Shown: piece by piece, positions 56,138 through 64,000 of the stretch
Numbering within the stretch: the first letter of the stretch is position 1
How the letters are laid out: the number at the start of each line of letters is the position of its first letter
IMG/VR virus record: IMGVR_UViG_3300042868_009074
Coordinates: 203,767-267,766 of that record
Reading direction: 5' to 3' (one strand)
Length of the DNA: 64,000 nt
Source of the DNA: a virus
Notes under the pieces: generated by a model
Databases searched by the model: none
Told to the model about the DNA's origin: nothing
What the model saw: only the letters and a program-made list of their open reading frames with translations
Position numbers and translations under genes: made by a program

Positions 56138-58518
56138 GCTATCTCTCCTCCTATGCGAACAAAATATCTTCTAAATTGAGTAGTTGTTTTAAACGTAGTG
56201 AAAAATCCACCAAGTAAAATTTTTCCATCGGATTGAACAGCTATTCTGCTAACACTACCATTGAGCGCTATCCCGGTATTGGAAGTGAAGGCTGTGTCTA
56301 AAGTTCCATCGGAGTTCAATCTTGCGATACGGTTTACGGTTGTGCTATTCCAGGTAGTAAAAGATCCGCCAAGTAAAATTTTACCGTCAGACTGAATAGC
56401 TATTCCGTTAATGGTACTATTGGCTCCTGTCCCAGTATTGGTCGTAAAAGCTGTATCTCTAGTTCCGTCTGAGTTTAAGCGAACGATAGAACCTACAGCT
56501 GTACTATTCCAAGAGCTAAAACTAAATCCACCTAGTATGATCTTACCGTCGGACTGAACAGCTATTGGAATAATAGTACTGTTGGCCCCTGTCCCATTGT
56601 TCGTAGTAAAAGTCGTGTCCCTTGTTCCATCGGAGTTCAGCCTAACTATGCGACCTACGGTTGTACCATTCCAAGCAGTGTGTTGACCACCTACCAAAAT
56701 CTTACCATCAGATTGAACAACTATTGAGTTAAGGCTATTATTAGCCCCTGTTCCTGTGTTCGTAGTAAAAGTTGTGTCTAAAGTTCCATCTGAGTTTAAC
56801 CTTACGATATAGCCTACAGTCGTACCATTCCAAGAGGTAAAACCTCCACCTACCAAAATCTTTCCGTCAGACTGAATAGCTATTGAGCCAATTGCACTGC
56901 CACTGGCTGCTGTTCCTGTGTTCGTAGTAAAAGTCGTGTCCCTTGTTCCATCGGAGTTCAGCCTAACTATAGTATATACGTTCGTACCATTCCAGGTTTG
57001 GAAATTTCCACCTACTAAAATCTTACCATCTGATTGGATAGCTATTGAGACAATGGCAGCGTTGGCCCCTGTTCCGTTATTCGTGGTAAAAGTGGTGTCT
57101 CTAGTTCCGTCGGAATTTAAGCGTACGATATAACCTACTGTTGTACCATTCCAGGTGGTAAAATTTCCACCTACTAAAATCTTTCCATCAGATTGGACGA
57201 CTACTGGGATAATACCAGCGTTAGCAAAAGTGGATAGTGTTTCATTTGTTCCATCGGAATTTAAGCGTACGATATAACCTACTCCTGTACCATTCCAGGT
57301 GGAAAAAGCTCCACCAAGTAAAATTTTACCATCAGACTGGATAGCTATTGGGTCAACATAGTTACTATTAGCTCCTGTTCCGTTATTCGTGCTAAAAGCT
57401 GTGTCTCTAGTTCCAGTGGAATCTAGACGGACAATACGCCCTACGGTCGTACCATTCCAAGAGGTAAAACCTCCACCTACCAAAATCTTTCCATCAGACT
57501 GGATAGCTATTGAGTAGATATAATTGTTAGCTCCTGTTCCGTTATTCGTGGTAAAAGTGGCGTCTCTAGTTCCGTCGGAATCTAGACGGACAATACGCCC
57601 TACGGTCGTACCATTCCAGGATGTAAAATTTCCACCTACTAAAATCTTTCCGTCAGATTGGATAGCAAATGAGTAGATAGTACTATTAGTCCCTGTTCCG
57701 TTATTCGTAGTAAAGGTGGTGTCTCTAGTTCCAGTGGAATCTAGACGGACAATACGCCCTACGGTCGTACCATTCCAGGTGGTGTATTGACCACCTACTA
57801 AAATTTTACCATCTGATTGAACAGCTATTGAGTAGACACGACTATTAGCTCCTGTTCCGTTATTCGTGGTAAAAGTGGTGTCTCTAGTTCCGTCGGAATT
57901 TAAGCGTACGATATAACCTACTCCCGTATTATTCCAGAAATCATAATCTCCACCCACTAAAATTTTTCCGTCAGACTGGATAGCTATTGAGTTGAGGGCA
58001 AAAGCAGCTCCTGCCCCATTATTTGTGGTAAAAGCTGTGTCTAAAGTTCCGTCGGAATTTAAGCGAAGGATACGCCCTACGGTCGTACCATTCCAAGAGG
58101 TAAAACCTCCAACTACTAAAATTTTACCGTCAGACTGGATAGCTATTGAGTTAACATAATCATTAGCTCCTGTCCCAGTATTTGTCGTAAAAGTTGTGTC
58201 TAAAGTTCCATTGGAGTTCAGGCGTACGATACGACCTGCGCTTGTACCATTCCAAGTGATGAAACTTCCACCTAGTAAAATTTTACCGTCAGATTGGATA
58301 GCTAATGAGTAGATAAAACTACTAGCTGCTGTTCCGAACTGTCCGGTCTGATCAAGTGAGTCCCATGACTTGTCGATTAAACCACCCTTAATGAAAGATG
58401 TATACCATTGACCCGACTGCTTATTCCAAACATAGTCAGCAATCTTCCATGTACCAGCTGCTTTAACATATGGAATAGAGTCACGCCATATTCCAGCTGA
58501 CCTAACCTTGAGACTCAT
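56134..58518 (-). CDS. 14-repeat delta-60/beta-propeller-like tail protein, 794 aa
   Basis: An N-terminal domain of about 45 residues ([20 protein letters not shown]) is followed by 14 near-identical units of about 48-52 residues with core IQSDGKILVGGNFTSWNGTT, then IVRLNSDGTRDTTF. This is the delta-60 (DUF5122) repeat, which folds as propeller blades. Fourteen units could give two seven-blade propellers, a good surface for sugar or receptor binding. Overlaps both neighbours. Likely a tail-tip or adhesion protein. Confidence 0.8.
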   Translation of the reverse strand: MSLKVRSAGIWRDSIPYVKAAGTWKIADYVWNKQSGQWYTSFIKGGLIDKSWDSLDQTGQFGTAASSFIYSLAIQSDGKILLGGSFITWNGTSAGRIVRLNSNGTLDTTFTTNTGTGANDYVNSIAIQSDGKILVVGGFTSWNGTTVGRILRLNSDGTLDTAFTTNNGAGAAFALNSIAIQSDGKILVGGDYDFWNNTGVGYIVRLNSDGTRDTTFTTNNGTGANSRVYSIAVQSDGKILVGGQYTTWNGTTVGRIVRLDSTGTRDTTFTTNNGTGTNSTIYSFAIQSDGKILVGGNFTSWNGTTVGRIVRLDSDGTRDATFTTNNGTGANNYIYSIAIQSDGKILVGGGFTSWNGTTVGRIVRLDSTGTRDTAFSTNNGTGANSNYVDPIAIQSDGKILLGGAFSTWNGTGVGYIVRLNSDGTNETLSTFANAGIIPVVVQSDGKILVGGNFTTWNGTTVGYIVRLNSDGTRDTTFTTNNGTGANAAIVSIAIQSDGKILVGGNFQTWNGTNVYTIVRLNSDGTRDTTFTTNTGTAASGSAIGSIAIQSDGKILVGGGFTSWNGTTVGYIVRLNSDGTLDTTFTTNTGTGANNSLNSIVVQSDGKILVGGQHTAWNGTTVGRIVRLNSDGTRDTTFTTNNGTGANSTIIPIAVQSDGKIILGGFSFSSWNSTAVGSIVRLNSDGTRDTAFTTNTGTGANSTINGIAIQSDGKILLGGSFTTWNSTTVNRIARLNSDGTLDTAFTSNTGIALNGSVSRIAVQSDGKILLGGFFTTFKTTTQFRRYFVRIGGEIA
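56160..58330 (-). repeat. 14 tandem DNA repeats of about 145-155 bases
   Basis: Each unit carries sequences such as AAAATTTTACCATC and GTACCATTCCA on the plus strand. Nucleotide identity between many units is high, so unequal recombination could change repeat number. Confidence 0.85.
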
Positions 58519-61364
58519 TAGGAATACACGACCCAGAAATCTCCGTCAGTGCCTCCTGATGGAGTCGCTGAAGATACTGTTATAGCAGAAAATCCTGCAG
58601 GACCAGTAGGACCAGTAGGGCCTGTTGGTCCAGTAGCACCCGCATCACCATTAGAGCCAGGTGCTCCTGTAGGACCTGTTGGTCCAGCTGGGCCCGTAGG
58701 ACCAGTCGGGCCAGGTACACTAGAAGCAGCTCCAGTAGGGCCAGTTGGACCTGCAGGGCCAGCGGGGCCTACAGCTTGTCCACTTATTGTACTGTAGACA
58801 TTTACTCTTACAGCATTTAATGCGGGTGGTGAATCAAAATATAAAACTACAGAATCAGTTGTTACTGCGTCCCATGCCGTAATAAAAGAAGAATAAGGTG
58901 CAAAATTATCTTTAGTAAGAACTACTAGATCTCGAGTAGCTAAATTATGGTTAACTGTAATTGTTTTGCTTGTGCCATCACCAACGTCTTCACTATGTGT
59001 AGTTCCATCCATTGATAAATAAGCATTTATCCATTTTGTTCCGTCCCAAGATAAAACATCACTTACAGCAGGGCTTACTATCTGAACGTCACCAACACCA
59101 TCTAAAGTAGATATTGTAGCGGTAAATGCTTTATTGACCCATTTACTAGTTGCGTTATCCCAAGCTAAAACTTGGTCAGAACTAGGCGATGGTGCATTTA
59201 CGTCTATTAAATCATCTAAATTAGCTACCGTAGAAGCTACTCCTGGCATATATTTATTTAGCGAGGCATTGTATTTTAATACTTCAGTATCAGATGCTCC
59301 AGAAGTTTGTATTTCTATTCCATTAACTGTTAAATATGGTGCGGTAACCATGCCAGTAAAAGTCGGCGTTGCACTGTTGGCTTTAAGATTTACTGCAGTA
59401 TCAGTATAGGTGATAGCAGATGTGTACGCAGATTTTGGTCCACCAAAATCATCTATTTGTGTTTTTGTAATTGCGGAATCAATTTGAAGGTTTGATCCCG
59501 GCAAAAATGTAAGGTTTGAATAATAGAGAGCTGTACCGGCAACTCCATAAATTGCTCTACCCGTAGTTGCACTAACTGGCACACTAAAGAACGTATTTCC
59601 TAAAACAGCGTAAGCAGTAGCTGCATCAAGTTTTATACCTGACGAGTTTGCTGCTGTTGTTATTATTTGACAATTTGCTGTAGTTAATACTCCTCCAGCA
59701 TAAACATCTACTGCATAAGCACCACCGCTTGTAATTATAGAGTGAAACAGGTTACAAGTACCACCATCGACTCCTATAACTGCAACGTTAGCACCAGATG
59801 TTTCAATAGTATCCAAGTTTGCAATTCCAGCGGCAACATGTATACAGTGATAGTGGCCTGATCCATTGTGACTAAACTTTGAATCATTAACATGAACGGT
59901 AGACAATGCTCCAGTATTTGTCATTGTTATTCCATGACTAGATCCTTCTGCGGTAATCCATACATCTTTTAAGAATAATCTCTGAGGATATGAACCAGAA
60001 AATGTTACAACTGAAGTCCCAGATACGCCTACTATTTCTATGTTAGATATAGCAAAATGGTTTTCGCTTATTGTTGTGTTTGGACCAGTAAAAGTAAGTG
60101 AACCAAAAAATATGATTGGTGCATGTGTTCCGGAACTATTTTCGGCTGTTAGGAATAAGTGACCTTTAGAAAAGGTGATATTTTCAGCAGTTGGAAGAGT
60201 GTTTCCACTCAATAAAACTAAAACAAGGGGATTTGTTGAAGATACGGTCGCCACGGCAGCAGTGTAAGCGGAAGCTACTGTTTTGTATGGATACTCTCTA
60301 GTCCCAGTTGGAGTGTAAGAATCGGCACGAAGGTAGTCGATATATAACTTATTTGTTATTGGAATAATTGAAGGCTTACTATTTAACTGGTTTTGGATTG
60401 ATGAAGTAACTCCATCAAGATATCCAATTTCAGTGTCTGTAACATTGGCAATACGGGTCTGAACTATTGATGTATCAATTGCGATATTAGGAGTTGCACC
60501 TTCTCCTGAATTATTGGAAATAGTTAAACCATTACCTTGAACTAAGTTTTTAACGTAATCTCCAACTGTATCTGAAGTTAAATTTACAGCGTCATTTACC
60601 CAAGCAGAGCCTGTCCATCTTAAGAAATCGCCATCTGCAGAAGAGGTTATCGTTACATCTGAAAGATTATTTATTCCATGATTAGATATATCTGAAACAG
60701 TTCCCGTAACGTTTCCAGCCAAATTTCCTGTAACGTTACCTGTAAGATTTCCAGCTACATTGCCTGTTAAATTTCCAGTAACATCTCCAGTTAAAGGTGC
60801 TGTAACTCTTGCAAAAGTAGGGCTAGCGGTAGTAGCAACATCTTGACCAATTGAAATTGTTGGGGTTGCACCTTCACCAGTGTTATTAGATAAGGTCACA
60901 CCAGTGCCGGCGACCAAATTCTTAGTATAATCACCAGTAGTATGAAATCCTAAAGCTATTGAATTTTCAGTAATTGAATTTAAATCTAAAAATGTAGTTC
61001 CATCATTCGTGAACTGCCATTTATCTGATGCTTCGTTCCATCTGATTTGAACGTTTGTAGAAGTTCCACGCTCAATTTCAATACCAGCATTTTCAGTTGG
61101 AGCTCCAGTGACATTGGAATTTAATACTAATATATTATCTTCTACTGTAACTGTTTCTGAATTTAAAGTTATTGTTGTTCCAGTAACGGTAAGATTTCCA
61201 GTAATAGTTACGTCATCTTCAGTGACTATAGCTGTTTCTGTATCTTGCAATAAGTTTAAACTGCTACTGACTAAATTGCCATAATTGTCTTTATAATAAA
61301 GGACACCATTTCTTGGGTCAATAGCTAATTGTCCAGGTGCTATTATTGGTCTAGGTAATGCCAT
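58518..61364 (-). CDS. long tail fibre with collagen-like GPTGPTGPA segment, 948 aa
   Basis: The N-terminus [17 protein letters not shown] and [20 protein letters not shown] is a common fibre base. A run of [15 protein letters not shown] repeats (about 205-225) forms a shaft, the centre (about 370-650) looks like a right-handed beta-helix, and residues about 875-935 are Gly-Pro-Thr collagen triplets that would form a triple helix, ending in a short [11 protein letters not shown] tip. Likely trimeric receptor-binding fibre. A 2OG-Fe(II) hydroxylase gene lies 2.5 kb away. Confidence 0.85.
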   Translation of the reverse strand: MALPRPIIAPGQLAIDPRNGVLYYKDNYGNLVSSSLNLLQDTETAIVTEDDVTITGNLTVTGTTITLNSETVTVEDNILVLNSNVTGAPTENAGIEIERGTSTNVQIRWNEASDKWQFTNDGTTFLDLNSITENSIALGFHTTGDYTKNLVAGTGVTLSNNTGEGATPTISIGQDVATTASPTFARVTAPLTGDVTGNLTGNVAGNLTGNVTGNLAGNVTGTVSDISNHGINNLSDVTITSSADGDFLRWTGSAWVNDAVNLTSDTVGDYVKNLVQGNGLTISNNSGEGATPNIAIDTSIVQTRIANVTDTEIGYLDGVTSSIQNQLNSKPSIIPITNKLYIDYLRADSYTPTGTREYPYKTVASAYTAAVATVSSTNPLVLVLLSGNTLPTAENITFSKGHLFLTAENSSGTHAPIIFFGSLTFTGPNTTISENHFAISNIEIVGVSGTSVVTFSGSYPQRLFLKDVWITAEGSSHGITMTNTGALSTVHVNDSKFSHNGSGHYHCIHVAAGIANLDTIETSGANVAVIGVDGGTCNLFHSIITSGGAYAVDVYAGGVLTTANCQIITTAANSSGIKLDAATAYAVLGNTFFSVPVSATTGRAIYGVAGTALYYSNLTFLPGSNLQIDSAITKTQIDDFGGPKSAYTSAITYTDTAVNLKANSATPTFTGMVTAPYLTVNGIEIQTSGASDTEVLKYNASLNKYMPGVASTVANLDDLIDVNAPSPSSDQVLAWDNATSKWVNKAFTATISTLDGVGDVQIVSPAVSDVLSWDGTKWINAYLSMDGTTHSEDVGDGTSKTITVNHNLATRDLVVLTKDNFAPYSSFITAWDAVTTDSVVLYFDSPPALNAVRVNVYSTISGQAVGPAGPAGPTGPTGAASSVPGPTGPTGPAGPTGPTGAPGSNGDAGATGPTGPTGPTGPAGFSAITVSSATPSGGTDGDFWVVYS

Positions 61365-61469
61365 TAATATATCCTCTTAAAATAATTAGCTCTAAATAAA
61401 TGAGCCGGAACATGACTATATAGTAATTGTTTCAACCCTTAATAATCAGAACTCATATGATTAAATGAT

Positions 61470-61712
61470 TTAAGCTTGAGCTTTTTTGTCTACTTTAGTA
61501 AAAACTTGATTGATTTCAGTTGATGTTAACTTTCCATCATCTAAAAATGCTCTAGACAAGCCCTCTACTACCGTAGCTACTCCAGCCATCCCAGCCATAA
61601 AGCAAGCTTTCCACAGTGAAACACCAGCAATGGCACCAGCACCGATGACGCTAAGTCCCGACGCAGCAAATGTAGCTACTATTCTTAAAATTATATTATA
61701 TGTAGTCTTCAT
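61470..61712 (-). CDS. holin-like protein, 80 aa
   Basis: Two membrane segments (IILRIVATFAASGLSVIGAG and LWKACFMAGMAGVATVVEGL) then FLDDGKLTSTEINQVFTKVD. The membrane pair plus a C-terminal DGKLTxxEIN is the pattern of actinophage holin-like proteins. Holins form the membrane hole for lysis. Next to the surface repeat protein gene, far from the hydrolase at 10571. Confidence 0.7.
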   Translation of the reverse strand: MKTTYNIILRIVATFAASGLSVIGAGAIAGVSLWKACFMAGMAGVATVVEGLSRAFLDDGKLTSTEINQVFTKVDKKAQA

Positions 61713-64000
61713 TTAATCCTCATCATTTTTAATCATGGCGTGGATATAGTGGACTAAGAAAGCACAGCCTGTAGCTATGATGGTAATCTTTCTTGTTTCC
61801 CCAGAAAGAGTTGCAAACACTACGACGCTACCTGAGATAGTGAAAGCTAGTGCTGAAGTCTCTCTTGAGAATTTTTTAATAAAGCCCCATGGACTAAATT
61901 TCCTTTTCATTGTTTCCTCCTCGTATTTAAATATACTATTTCTTGTAAAGTGGTTATCTTCTTGATCTTCGGGACCTTCTATTTCAGCGTCCTCTTCTTC
62001 TTCGCCGTCTGGATTCTCATCTTCTTTGCGACCGTTGGTATTGCTGCCATCGCCAGGTCCCCCTCCTGAGCCACCTGAGCCCCCTCCTGAGCCACCGGGA
62101 CCACCCGATGGACCAGATGACCCAGTGCCCGCACCCATGCCTACTGTAGCTGCTGATAGGGCTGCAGTTGCAGCCAATAGAGTTCTACGAGAACCTACGT
62201 CTACACTAGATCCAGTTGGCACGTAGTCATCAAGACCTTCACCGTAGATGTCAATTTGAGTTTCAAATTCATCTTTAATTTCATCTGGAGCATCGGAGAC
62301 TGCAGCCACCAAGGCTGCCTCTTCTTCCGTCGACAAGTCACCAACCGGGATAGCATCAAAGATCTCAGCTGCCTGATCTGTGTCAATGCTTTCCAAGACT
62401 TTCTCGCTGGTAGCAAGGTCGGTAGCCTGATCTTCGGTAACGCCATTCTCAATAACCGAGTCAACAGCATCCGAGACTTGATCTTCCGTAATGGTGTCTG
62501 ACTCCAAGACCCCAACCAGTTCCTCAAACTGCTCATTAGATATAGGGGCATCTAAAACTGAATCAATAACAGAAGTAAATTTATCATCTGAGATAGGCTC
62601 ATCAAAGATATTGTCTAACGCATCACTGAACTGCTCTGTGGACAATGGCCCGTCAAACACGGTTTGGACTGCGGCGTCAAACTGCTCATCGCTTAGGGTC
62701 TTAGTGTCTTCGAATATTGCAGCGACTGCATCTTCAAACTGAGCATCAGACAGTGGACCATCAAATACTGCGGTAACAGCGTCTTCAAACTGTGCATCAG
62801 ATAATTGAGTTGGGTCCTCGAATACAGTATTTACAGCTGCAGCAAAGTTCTCGTTCGACATAGGGCCATCAAACACCGATTCAATAACTGTAGCAAACTG
62901 AGTGTCTGTTAGTTCTTGATCGAGCAATGAGTTGACCACCGCGGTTAGCGCTTCAGGTGTTTCTGCGTCTGCGACTAAGCCATCAACAGCGTCTGCTAGC
63001 TTGCCATTTGACATAGGACCGTCAAAGATGTCTTCCACTGCAGCGTCTGCAGCGTCTTGCGTATCTTTAGGAACTATTATTTCTGGAGTTGGATCTTCAG
63101 GTATAACAACTGGAGTTGGATCAATTTCTGGAGTTGTTACTGGGTCTAGATTATTATCTGGCGTATCTATTGGCTCAAATATTGTTTCTATAACAGTTGT
63201 TGTAGGCGGAGAAATTGTTGTAACCGTTGGTCCTAGTTCAGGAATTGTAACAGTAGTGTTTTCTGTTGGAATAGTTTCAATAGGAGGGGGAACAACCGCT
63301 GGTTGCGTAGTAGTTGTTGTAGTAGTCGGATTTGGGTTGACAACTGTTGCATCAACAGTTATTTCCGGTCCATATACACATGGACCTACGCCTTCACTAG
63401 AGAAACAACTTTGATTTCCCGCCTTAACACCAAAGCGAACAGGTCCGTAACCTGTCGTGACAGGATTGCTACCAGAGAAGAATTCCGTACTTAAGGAGTA
63501 GTTGGTTCCTTGGTTGGTTGAAACTCCCCAACCACCCGACTGTGTTCCACCAATTTCATCTAAGTCATAGAAGGTCACAGCATACCCGTAGATATCAACA
63601 ATGCTTGATGTTGGTGCGTCCCAGTCGAGGTCCACACTTCCGTCTGCGTTTGAAGTTGCAGTCAGGTCCGTAACTGAATTCAAGTATGGAGCAACAGTTG
63701 TGGTCGTTGTCGAGGTAGACGTTGTTGTCGTGGTCGGTGGAGCTGTTGGGGCTGTTTCGTTGTTTGGCTCAACTCCACCAAAGACCGCACATGAGCCACC
63801 AGATTGATTGCAAGACAGTGTTGTTCCTATTTGGTCATCAACCATCAGCACCGGTGGCAATCCTTGGTCATCCAAGTTGAACGATGTAAAGCCTAATTTA
63901 TAAGTTCCAGTAACAGATACTTTATATGTTGATACTTGCCAACCAGTAGCACCGTAGGAGTTTGTCGAGTAGTCACCTGTGCCAGGGTTAGAAAATCCTA
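61713..64000 (-). CDS. repeat-rich, Thr-linker, membrane-anchored surface protein (5' end outside the window)
   Basis: The frame stays open to the window edge; a TTG at 63875 is internal. From the N-terminal side: a beta-rich domain (STYKVSVTGTYKLGFTSF), a Thr-rich linker, an Fn3-like domain (NADGSVDLDWDAPTSS), a second Thr/Pro linker, about eight repeats of 20-23 residues (LSDAQFEDAVTAVFDGP type), a Gly/Ser/Pro-rich linker, and a C-terminal membrane segment (TSALAFTISGSVVVFATLSG). Looks like a large exported or virion-surface adhesin. Length in this window is over 760 aa. Confidence 0.75.
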   Translation of the reverse strand, partial: GFSNPGTGDYSTNSYGATGWQVSTYKVSVTGTYKLGFTSFNLDDQGLPPVLMVDDQIGTTLSCNQSGGSCAVFGGVEPNNETAPTAPPTTTTTSTSTTTTTVAPYLNSVTDLTATSNADGSVDLDWDAPTSSIVDIYGYAVTFYDLDEIGGTQSGGWGVSTNQGTNYSLSTEFFSGSNPVTTGYGPVRFGVKAGNQSCFSSEGVGPCVYGPEITVDATVVNPNPTTTTTTTQPAVVPPPIETIPTENTTVTIPELGPTVTTISPPTTTVIETIFEPIDTPDNNLDPVTTPEIDPTPVVIPEDPTPEIIVPKDTQDAADAAVEDIFDGPMSNGKLADAVDGLVADAETPEALTAVVNSLLDQELTDTQFATVIESVFDGPMSNENFAAAVNTVFEDPTQLSDAQFEDAVTAVFDGPLSDAQFEDAVAAIFEDTKTLSDEQFDAAVQTVFDGPLSTEQFSDALDNIFDEPISDDKFTSVIDSVLDAPISNEQFEELVGVLESDTITEDQVSDAVDSVIENGVTEDQATDLATSEKVLESIDTDQAAEIFDAIPVGDLSTEEEAALVAAVSDAPDEIKDEFETQIDIYGEGLDDYVPTGSSVDVGSRRTLLAATAALSAATVGMGAGTGSSGPSGGPGGSGGGSGGSGGGPGDGSNTNGRKEDENPDGEEEEDAEIEGPEDQEDNHFTRNSIFKYEEETMKRKFSPWGFIKKFSRETSALAFTISGSVVVFATLSGETRKITIIATGCAFLVHYIHAMIKNDED
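62500..63060 (-). repeat. about eight tandem 20-23-residue acidic repeats
   Basis: Units such as SDAQFEDAVTAVFDGPL, SDEQFDAAVQTVFDGPL and STEQFSDALDNIFDEPI follow one another with 60-69-base periodicity. They resemble short calcium-binding or helical-hairpin repeats, but no Dx[DN]xDG loop is seen. Confidence 0.8.

Noticed and set aside
56160-58330. Regular repeats that could be mistaken for a CRISPR array
   Set aside because: Units are about 150 bases, coding throughout, with no short repeat/unique spacer alternation. No CRISPR array is seen in the window.
58549-58797. Plus-strand Gly/Pro/Val open frame
   Set aside because: Antisense shadow of the collagen-like GPT repeats of the fibre gene.
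62932-63414. Plus-strand Ser/Val/Gly-rich open frame
   Set aside because: Antisense of the Thr-rich linkers and acidic repeats of the surface protein gene.

Overview
The window looks like an internal piece of a large, AT-rich genome of a tailed phage infecting actinobacteria. The phage signs are dense runs of small overlapping genes, six recognisable scattered tRNAs, a holin-like gene and long tail-fibre genes. The actinobacterial signs are a WhiB-family regulator, an Rpf/transglycosylase-type wall hydrolase, Thr-rich TTTTVP linkers and leaderless-type promoters. The host guess (a planktonic, low-GC actinobacterium) is inference. No terminase, portal, major capsid, DNA polymerase or integrase is visible, so much of the genome lies outside.

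Layout. 1-2.7 kb: two GC-richer genes, about 1.1 kb of non-coding DNA with nested inverted repeats (candidate large structured RNA), and a tRNA-like element. 2.7-9 kb: small unknown genes, an abundant-looking 353-aa protein, and an 847-aa protein with faint double-psi-beta-barrel RNA polymerase signatures, ended by a strong terminator. At 9.1 kb there is a perfect 16-bp parS site. 9.3-18 kb: regulators, small structured RNAs, a secreted two-domain muralytic enzyme, an SF2 helicase and a secreted subtilisin. 18-25 kb: tRNAs, a cytochrome P450, a cold-shock protein, and two tandem homologous structured RNAs. 25-39 kb: WhiB, a site-2-protease-like membrane protein, and a cassette related to the PRTRC/prokaryotic ubiquitin-like systems. 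That cassette holds an E2-like zinc protein, a JAMM peptidase, an E1-like ThiF protein, a beta-grasp Ubl ending in Gly, a Ycf46-like AAA ATPase and three more E2-like paralogues. 39-48 kb: SSB, a UDG-like Fe-S protein, many tiny genes, tRNAs, and a 20S proteasome beta/HslV-like Ntn protease behind a consensus promoter. 48-64 kb: mostly minus-strand virion, tail-fibre and lysis genes (HExxH protein, Fn3 protein, fibres, a 14-repeat beta-propeller-like protein, holin, a repeat-rich surface protein cut by the window edge), with a 2OG-Fe(II) oxygenase on the plus strand.

Two things stand out. First, the Ubl/E1/E2/JAMM/AAA genes and the proteasome-like subunit could together form a phage-encoded protein-tagging and degradation pathway. 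Second, three genes are each split by a +1 shift exactly at a CGG codon (CGGA, CGGA, CGGU). The window also carries a tRNA-Gly whose anticodon UCC is followed by G37, so that U34-C35-C36-G37 is complementary to CGGA. This suggests, but does not prove, quadruplet decoding or programmed +1 frameshifting. Sequencing indels are the main alternative.
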